A stretch of DNA of 64,000 bases from Pyricularia pennisetigena (lineage: Eukaryota; Ascomycota; Sordariomycetes; Magnaporthales; Pyriculariaceae), in the NCBI RefSeq assembly GCF_004337985.1, contig NC_043744.1, positions 1,242,730-1,306,729 of the forward strand, given 5' to 3'. Numbering within the stretch: the stretch's first letter is position 1; each line of letters begins with the position of its first letter. The notes beneath the pieces were generated by a model. That model worked only from the letters and a program-made list of their open reading frames with translations. It made no database searches and was not told the origin of the DNA. The translations under genes and the position numbers were made by a program. Below, one piece after another: positions 57,410 to 64,000 of this stretch.

Positions 57410-58448
57410 GGCTGGGGTGTAGGATTGTTGGAGCTGTGGGTGACGTTTGGATCAATCCAGCAGACGATGATGATGATAATGATGATGATGGTGAGCTATG
57501 CGAAAGGCCAGAGCTTGAAAGAAACTAGTAGGGCTGCAGCGATGAGCAAATATCTATCTTTAAAAAAAAAGAAATTGCAGGTAATAGCTAAATGTTGCGG
57601 CGTATTTACACAATATATCCAGCTTCTGCTGCTATGTTGTACAGTAAATGTGTTTTGTCATTTGGTTGGAGTGGGTGGCGGCGCGGAGGGGTCTTTTGGT
57701 CGGTGCTTAGTGGCTTTTGCGGGGAACACCAGATCGAAACCGGACCCTTGGCAAATCCAGTGAACCCACTTGAATGAGATTCTTCGACTCCATTGGCCAA
57801 TCGAATCAAGCTACTTTGGTCCGGGTTGGTTTGGTTCGAATTTCCCATCCCGAGCTGAAAATTCCATCTGGATTTTCCTGCAGGATATTGTGACTTGCTG
57901 CCCTACATGTCTACAAACCTTGTTGAACATGTGTTCGCTGATAGCTAAAATTTAAGCATCACACCACCATGATACAAAAAGCAGTCCAGTCGATTCTGCG
58001 ATGCCCTAAAATCATTTTTATGTCTTCTCTATTTCACGTCTATTTCCACCTGAGCTCCGGCTAATAATCTGGTTCGAATTTCTTTGAAAGATGACTAAAG
58101 GTGCGCATATTTGACCTTCCTGGACGTGCAGAGTAAAAAACAAAAAGAAAAAAAAAAAGAAAAGAAAAAGGCTTGTGATGGCAAAGCAATGATTCCCACG
58201 ATAATATTACAGTCGCCCACCCCGTATTTCGCATCTAATTTACAGAGCAGCAAGATCTCGATTCAAGAATACAGTGCTCTCAGTGTTTCCAAATATTATT
58301 CACTTCCAGGTGTGCACAGAAAAATCGATCAGCTCCAGCGACGACGCCACTGTGTATAAGCAGATAGCAGAGTGTTGGCTGTGGCGATTACAAACCCAAG
58401 TCTTTTGTTTTCGCCTGTCCGCGATCATCTGAATCTGTTTTCCAAAGG
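57410..58448. other. Intergenic region with GAT microsatellite
   Basis: Promoter of the RGG gene with an imperfect (GAT)n run at about 57464-57491, followed by sequence with no supported gene. An A-rich run lies at about 58138-58170. Confidence 0.6.
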
Positions 58449-58786
58449 TCATTGCCACGACGAGGCGGCAAACTGCACGATGACCAGGTCTGCGCGGTCC
58501 CTCATCTCGGCCTCCCACAGCACCTGCTCGCGAAGTAGCGCATATGCATCGTCCTCGTCGCCAACTCTGGTCGGTCGGGTCGTGTGGGGTCGACCCAAGT
58601 CACGGGTAGGTGCACGAGCGAGCCGATAAGTGCTTTCCGCCAGTCTGCTATGCCTCTACCCGGCGTTGTTCCGGCAAGATAGACAGTCCGCTGGTGCCCG
58701 TGTCTGTTGCGCTGGGTTGCGTTGAGGATTTGGAATCGCGCCGGGGGTGACTCGTCTCTGGGGCAGCAGCGAGCTCGCAGGGCCAT
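58449..58786 (-). pseudogene. Frameshifted nucleoside 2-deoxyribosyltransferase-like fragment
   Basis: From the ATG at 58786 one frame reads RTVYLAGTTPG..ADWRKAL and LPVTWVDPTRPDRPE, the start of the nucleoside 2-deoxyribosyltransferase-like family (FLAGTT...DWR...LPVTxxNPxRPDW). The family signal then continues in another frame from about 58572: DEDDAYALLREQVLWEAEMR and RADLVIVQF, matching the usual FREQVEWELxxxxxADVVVxYF, and stops soon after. The Glu in the WE motif is the family nucleophile position and is kept. One frameshift near 58565-58575 plus a missing SPISLLELG-type C-terminus indicate a pseudogene. A sequencing error at the shift would still leave a truncated protein. Confidence 0.6.
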
Positions 58787-59344
58787 TGGATAGTTTTCAC
58801 TCTGGGGAAACCGGCCGATTGATGAACATGCCAGCGGCCGATTCGTGGCGTGCTGTGATGATACGTAAGTCTATGGCGGCATCAAGTCGCTCATGTTGGA
58901 CTTGTCGCGATGCAAAAGAGGGTTCCAGGTCTATTGTTCATGGTGGGTGGCGCAGGCGATATGCTGCATGCCTTCAATGCCGTCCGTCTTACTATGCTTT
59001 GCAGGGCCCATTAGTGTATCGCTCGCTTATTGGCTTTTGCTTGGCTCGGTTCCAGCGACTGCCAGCCGCAGCTTACTGTATTGTCGCTTGTCAGCTCTGC
59101 TCGAGTTTGCAAGTATAGACATGCGAAGAGTAATTGTTCCAACCGGGGAAATCTAAAGAACAAGAGTAAGATCTATGTACACTGGAGAGGTATCCGTCTA
59201 AAATCTAACAAGAAAAAAAAATAGGAAAAAAATAGAATTAGCAGTAGAAGAATGCAAACCAGAAACTCCAGGCCCAGGCACTCGGTATTCGTCTGCGTCA
59301 ACGCCGAGAGAAAACTCATGTAGAAGAGACAAGCTCCTGGCTCT
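58787..59344. other. Intergenic region
   Basis: No supported gene. It lies upstream of the deoxyribosyltransferase-like relic and beyond the 3' end of the CAP gene. Confidence 0.6.
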
Positions 59345-60244
59345 CTAACCCTTGCATGCAGCCTCCCCCATCCTACAGAGAAGAATCGTATGTTAGTCTA
59401 TCAAGAACACGCCATCAACAAGTTCTCAAAAAAAAAAAAAAAAAAAAAAAAAAAGGTCATGGGAGGAAATAAAGACGGAGAACAGGGACAAAACTCACAT
59501 GTTTCCCGCGTCGCTATACCTCGCGACAACGAAACCACCCTCGACGGCGATGCCAATCTTAGTGGTCTTTGGCCAGATGACCTGGGTGTAGTGGCCTATC
59601 TTGCCAAAGTTGCCATTGTCCAGGTAGGTCTGTATCTTGACGCCGCACTTGTAGTCCTTCTTCTCGTCGATCCACATCTTGGAGGCCTTGGCCATGGCGT
59701 CGCCGTCCATGATGCGCCCGGCGAGGTTCTCGCCCTTGCCGTCGCGGTCCTTGGCGTGCTCGAGCCCCTGGTTCCGGTCCGCCAGGTGCTTGGCCCACTT
59801 GCGCGCCGCGTCCTCGAGGCCCTTGTCCCACTGCATCGGGTCCCGCTTCTGGCCGTCCTTGACCTCGGCGCGCGCCGCGTTGTGCGCGTCCAGGGCCTTT
59901 TGCTGGTCGTCGCTCAGGTTGCTCTTCTTGGGCTCGTCTTTGGGCTTGGGGGCTTCCTTGGGAGGTTCAGGTTTCGGGGCCTCTTTTGGAGGTTCGGGTT
60001 TTGGTGGTTCCTTCTTGGGCTCGTCTTTTGGTTTTGGCTCATCTTTTGGAGGTTCAGGTTTTGGGGGCTCGTCCTTTGGCTTTGGATCATCTTTGGGAGG
60101 TTCAGGGTTGTTGGGCTTGGCGTCGTCCTGCACCGTGATGGCCGCAAGCGCCTTTTCCTGCTCCTCTGTGAGCTTTTGCGGATCTTTAACGATGACGAGG
60201 GCGCTGGCGCAGGTTGCGATGGTCAAGATATTGAGCAAGCGCAT
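59345..60244 (-). CDS. Secreted CAP-superfamily (SCP/PR-1/Pry-like) protein
   Basis: Two minus-strand exons, 60244-59499 and 59372-59345, give 257 aa. Signal peptide is about 1-15 (MRLLNILTIATCASA). Residues ~40-108 are a Pro/Lys/Glu repeat region built from PPKPEPPKDEPKPKDE-like units, perhaps a wall-spanning or extended linker. The CAP domain (~110-257) has ALDAHNAARAEV with the first site His, MQWDKGLEDAARKWAKHLA, GENLAG with Glu, MWIDEKKDY, and the CRISP signature GHYTQVIWPKTTKIG with the second His, then VVARYSDAGN. The last nine residues (MMGEAACKG) come from the second exon; the intron has a GTGAGT donor and GTAG acceptor and contains a 27-A homopolymer. Family members bind sterols or lipids outside the cell; a role here is inferred. 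Confidence 0.9.
59428..59454. repeat. Poly-A tract, 27 nt, inside the CAP gene intron
   Basis: Uninterrupted homopolymer within intron 59373-59498 (poly-T in the sense strand of the minus-strand gene). Confidence 0.9.
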
Positions 60245-61854
60245 GGCTGCGTGTGCTTGCCAGCGTCGGCAGCAAATAGTTAGATAAATATAAAATATAT
60301 GTATAAAAAAGTATAATAATTTTATTGTTCTACAGTCGTTGAAAGTCCATGGCCGGTTTGATGGTGTATAATCTGATAGCTAACTCCATTCTAACAGACA
60401 TCCTTTTACAACATTGTGGAGACCAACGAGAGGGTACGCGATTGATATAAGGAAAGTGAGATGATAGGAATCATACATAGGCTTCGTCTTGGACGAGCTG
60501 AACGCTCCTCACTCACGGCCTTACTACACCCAACGTGCAGAGCCCCACAAGCTCGCTGCCGTCCCCGTGGAGTGATCCTCATCGCACTCAAGACACGGCG
60601 TAGTAACCCCGGATTTGTCCACCGTGCAGTGACCGTTGGTGGTGTGGTAGTTGTGCCCAAGTCCGAGACTTGATCGGAGCGTTAGGCAGAACTAGACGAC
60701 AAGGTGCTTACTCTCAGCGAGGTGCCCGGCCCAGACTGTCGGCTGACTCGGGGTATTGTAGCATCTTGGCTACGCCCAGTATTGGGTAGCAAAAAGATGT
60801 TTTGCTGCGAATGCATTATTGCGGCGATGGAAATATGTTTTACCAAGTTAAAGACAAGATTCGATTACTGTAAAAGTCAATAAACGTTTGTCTCGGTGGT
60901 GCTTTTGGTCTTTTGCTAAGAAAAGTTGGTTTCAGACTTGCGGCACGAACAGGAAGCAATTTGCAAAAGTCCACTGGAGGCTGTAGGGATGTGTAGGGTG
61001 GAGTAAGCCGGTAAGCCAACGTCACAAGCCACCATGGTCTCGGCTCCGAAGTTTTTATTTTTAATTTCTTTTTTTTTTTTTTTTTTTTTTTTTCTTCATC
61101 TACCAGGGCAGTCTAGGCAGCTATACGTTTCCGCGGAAACCGCAGCGATAATCCGTCTCTGGCATGACGTTCGTTCATGATTGAGGACATGGAAATTCAT
61201 ATTGAGCCATGCTTGGTTGCTGCGAAATTATATCCGCGATTGAGCCACTAAGCACCACCATCCGACGTATAACCAGCGTATTCCCCCAAGGTCGACCCCA
61301 GCAGCATCAAGAGTGGAGGATGACTCCACTATCATGACCTCCAGGACGAGATCAGGGGTGTCATTCGATGGGCGAGCCATGGCTCAGTCAGCCGACACCA
61401 CGACTTTCTCTCCATACCTCACCAATGGCCGACCAGATCTATGCTAGGGTTTTGGGGTAAAACGGGCAAAGCCGGGCCTCCTTTTTCTGTCGGACTTTTC
61501 GAGCAACATAATCATGTAAATGTAAGGAACAGTTGGTATGGATGCGAGCTTGACGCGACACGAGAATCTAAACATGGTCCGCCCACATGACGGGCAATAC
61601 CGACCCGCGGACTCCGAAGCGTAAGCAAAAATATACGCTGCCGAATACGCCCTCGATTGCTAGGTATGCGCGTATATATAGTATATATCTTGGCTCACGC
61701 TTTCATCAGTTATCATGTACCAAGTTTCTTCGTCTTGTGTACTTGATCATTCGACGCAACTTGCACCACAAAGTTGTTTGCTCTGCAGTTTCCACCAATT
61801 GTTCATTCCATCCCGACTCGCCTAGCTATCCTGTGACCCTTGAGGCATCCGCAT
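60245..61854. other. Intergenic region between the CAP and acyltransferase genes
   Basis: The CAP promoter with several TATA-like A/T runs (60286-60318) comes first. A minus-strand open stretch at 60690-60524 encodes GHNYHTTNGHCTVDKSG and TTPCLECDEDHS before a stop, resembling an exon of a Cys-containing secreted protein, but no signal-peptide exon in correct phase was found. A 26-T tract lies at 61068-61093. The right end is the acyltransferase promoter, with a TATATAGTATATA-like box at about 61675-61688. Confidence 0.5.
61068..61093. repeat. Poly-T tract, 26 nt
   Basis: Homopolymer in the CAP/acyltransferase divergent spacer. Confidence 0.9.
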
Positions 61855-63631
61855 ATGATGACTGCCTTCAAAACCGCCAAGCCCAAAGCCATCAAATGCT
61901 CTGGGAAAACAGTAATCCGCCCTCTTGGTCAATTGTAAGTTCGACGCCGCAGCTTCGTTAGCCACCCGTGACGCTTTTCCATTTGACGAGCCTCAGCCCG
62001 CTGCTGCGACTCTGGCTGACGTGCGAAACCCTATCCCGTGCCGCAGGGAGCAGTACCAGTCAGCTCTACACCTTCTGGACCTTTACGCCGGCACGTCGGT
62101 TGCGTGCAGATACACTGGACCAGGAGTCTCGGCAATCCTAGAAAGCAGCAGCATCGGGCCCGATGAGCGTGGGCTCCCGACCTGGCTCGTTCGAGCGGTA
62201 GCGGGAGTCGTTCGAGACCAGCCTCTGTTGCGCGTGGGTATTTCCGGAGAGGACTCGAGCCGCCCTCAGTGGATAGAACTTGAGAAGATTGAGCTCGCCA
62301 ACCACATCAAGTACGTAGCGCAGAGCGCGGACCAGGACTCACAAAATACCCAGCAACCTCAGGATGAGTTTCTATTAGACGCCAAGTTCGACCACGTCGA
62401 GACGCGCCCTGGCTGGAGGATGCTGGCAACTCGGCGGCGGGCGGCCGACCAGACCTACTATCTTGACATCTTGTTTAGCTGGAATCACGCCAACATGGAT
62501 GGCATGAGCGGGAGAATCTTCCACACGGTTCTGCTACGGCACCTCAACGCTTGCGATGCAGAGATGCAAGGGTCGCAGTCGATCGCCCCAAGACCAGAAG
62601 ATACCTGGCCGCACCCGGTCTCCGCAGCCGTAGACCCTCGGCGCTTCCCGCAGCCGCACGAGCACCTCTTCGATATGAAGTTGACGCCGCCGTACCTCCT
62701 CAAGACGTTGGTCGAGCACAAGGCCCCAGCGTGGCTGATGCCCGACTCCATGAAGTGCGCAGACGCGCACTGGGCTCCGGTGCGGAGAGGGCCGCTCAAG
62801 ACGCACTATGTCGAGTTTGGCCTCGCGCAGGGACCTCTGTCGGCCGTCCTCCAGCTCTGCAGGGAGCACGACACGACGCTCACCGGGCTGCTGCACGCCC
62901 TGACGCTCACGTCCATGGCGCTCCAGATACCCGAGTCCCAACAGGTCGCGTTCCGGGCCGAGACGCCCATCACGACCCGGCGCTTCATCACCAAGCCAGA
63001 CGGCAAAGACGCGGAACACGAGTGGCTGGACCCGTACGAGACCCTGGCCAACTACGTGAGCTCGACCAAGCACCGGTTCGGGAGGCGGCAGGTCGCCGAG
63101 ATCCGCAGGCTGCTGCACACCACGACGCAGCGCCCCACCAGCGACGTGAGCCGGGAGGCGCACCTCACCACGCAGCCGGCGGCACCGACAGCCGCGCCCG
63201 AGCTGCCGCGCGAGCTGGCCGAGGTGGTGTGGGATGCGGCGCGACGAGTGCGGCGGGACCTCAACGACTTCCTCTCGTCGGGCACGACGGACATGGCGAC
63301 GGGCATGATGAAGTTTGTGGGCGACTGGCGGGCCGAGCACGAGGCCAACCTCGACAGGCCGCGGGCGTCGTCGTGGATGGTCACCAACATCGGGGTGCTG
63401 GACGGCAGCGGCGGTGGTGGCCGCTGGGCGATCGACAGGGCGCGGTTCCTCACCTGCGGCGAGGTGGTCGGTCGGGCCTTGAACGTCAGCACCGTCAGCG
63501 TCAAGGGCAAGGGCCTGTCTGTCGGGCTGAGCTGGCAGGATGGTGCCGTCGAGGAGTCGCTGGGCAGAGGGGTCGCGGCGAACCTGGAAGGCTGGCTGGT
63601 GGCACTGGGCAAACGAGAGAAATCAGGTTGA
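61855..63631 (+). CDS. Alcohol acetyltransferase / condensation-like acyltransferase (AATase family)
   Basis: Predicted to transfer an acyl group from CoA to an alcohol or related acceptor. Two exons, 61855-61934 and 62047-63631, give 554 aa. Exon 1 ends VIRPLGQ-L and exon 2 continues EQYQSALHLL...TSVACRYT, the N-terminal pattern of fungal AATase proteins (RPLGxLExYxxxxHxL); the 112-bp intron (GTAAGT...CGCAG) joins them in frame. Without this intron the frame has no ATG. The catalytic HxxxD is His174-Asp178 in WNHANMDGMSG. C-terminal family features are WMVTNIGVLDGSG and LSVGLSWQDGAVEE. Two adjacent in-frame ATGs occur at 61855 and 61858; the first is taken. Acceptor unknown: volatile ester formation, detoxification or secondary-metabolite acylation are all possible. 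Confidence 0.85.
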
Positions 63632-64000
63632 AGCGCGGGCTTTGCGTTCCAAAAGTGGACGGTGGACTCCGGAGGCTAGTAAGTAGTAAGTAACTATTCA
63701 GCCGGCACTGATGAATCTGTATAACATAAAGATGTTTGGTTGCGAACTTGCGGATAACGATTCTGCTTTTCCATTGATGGACGGCACGGGTCGACTGCAA
63801 AAAAAAATACAACGTACATTGCATTGCAGAACGGATGCGCGCATTGTTCCTGGTTGATGTTCTATTTAGCCGTCGGCTTGCGTTTTGTTGGCGAGATGTC
63901 ATACTGGGCGCATCTCGCTTTATCTGCGACAAAAAAGATATCATCAATTTTTCTCGCGGCTCCTTATCGCGCAGACGCCCGGCACTGTGGTGCGGCATAC
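63632..64000. other. Right-edge non-genic stretch
   Basis: 3' flank of the acyltransferase gene. No coding sequence, repeat or RNA gene was recognised up to the window end. Confidence 0.6.

Noticed and set aside
62551..63693. Second plus-strand frame (380 codons) in the acyltransferase gene
   Set aside because: Out-of-frame shadow; the acyltransferase frame holds all family motifs.
1..64000. tRNA, rRNA or CRISPR features
   Set aside because: Several GGTTCGAAT-like strings were seen (around 5795, 35605, 57835 and 58070), but none has the flanking stems of a tRNA. No rRNA or spaced direct-repeat array was found.

Overview
The window is nuclear DNA of a filamentous ascomycete, most likely a Sordariomycete. 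Genes are split by short introns (about 50-150 bp) with GTAAGT-like donors, CTAAC-like branch points and CAG/TAG acceptors. The repertoire is typical of plant-associated moulds: an AA9 polysaccharide monooxygenase, a CFEM/Pth11-type receptor, a multi-WSC secreted protein, a CAP protein and small secreted proteins. The style resembles Magnaporthales, but nothing here proves genus or species.

Layout. 1-27 kb is mostly ordinary gene space: a tricarboxylate-type mitochondrial carrier, an AA9 LPMO, a degenerate G-protein-alpha-like protein, a polyprenyl (GGPP-type) synthase, a T5orf172 protein, a CFEM-GPCR, an unknown membrane-anchored protein, a divergent choline oxidase / betaine aldehyde dehydrogenase pair and a small mitochondrial-type protein. 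About 27-45 kb is gene-poor, partly AT-rich accessory sequence. It holds three small secreted (effector-like) proteins, one visible only after splicing, plus a solo LTR with a 5-bp target duplication, a hAT-type MITE with an 8-bp target duplication, a 19-bp tandem repeat and degraded coding fragments. From 45 kb on the sequence is gene-rich again: a 1,728-aa beta-propeller/WSC protein, PIG-T/GPI16 and LUC7 (divergent, conserved housekeeping genes), an RGG protein, a frameshifted deoxyribosyltransferase-like relic, a CAP protein and an alcohol-acyltransferase-like enzyme.

How genes work together. The clearest functional unit is the head-to-head choline oxidase and betaine aldehyde dehydrogenase pair. 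Together they would convert choline to glycine betaine, and both end in PTS1-like tripeptides (ARL and AKI), so the pathway is probably peroxisomal. PIG-T and LUC7 share a 490-bp promoter region but have unrelated functions. The prenyl synthase has no terpene cyclase, P450 or other biosynthetic partner nearby, so it is not evidently part of a cluster. The secreted proteins (AA9, WSC, CAP and three small ones) fit an organism that degrades or colonises plant tissue.

Exon boundaries were read by hand from splice signals and reading-frame continuity. No transcript, database or alignment evidence was available. Family calls rest on recognised motifs.
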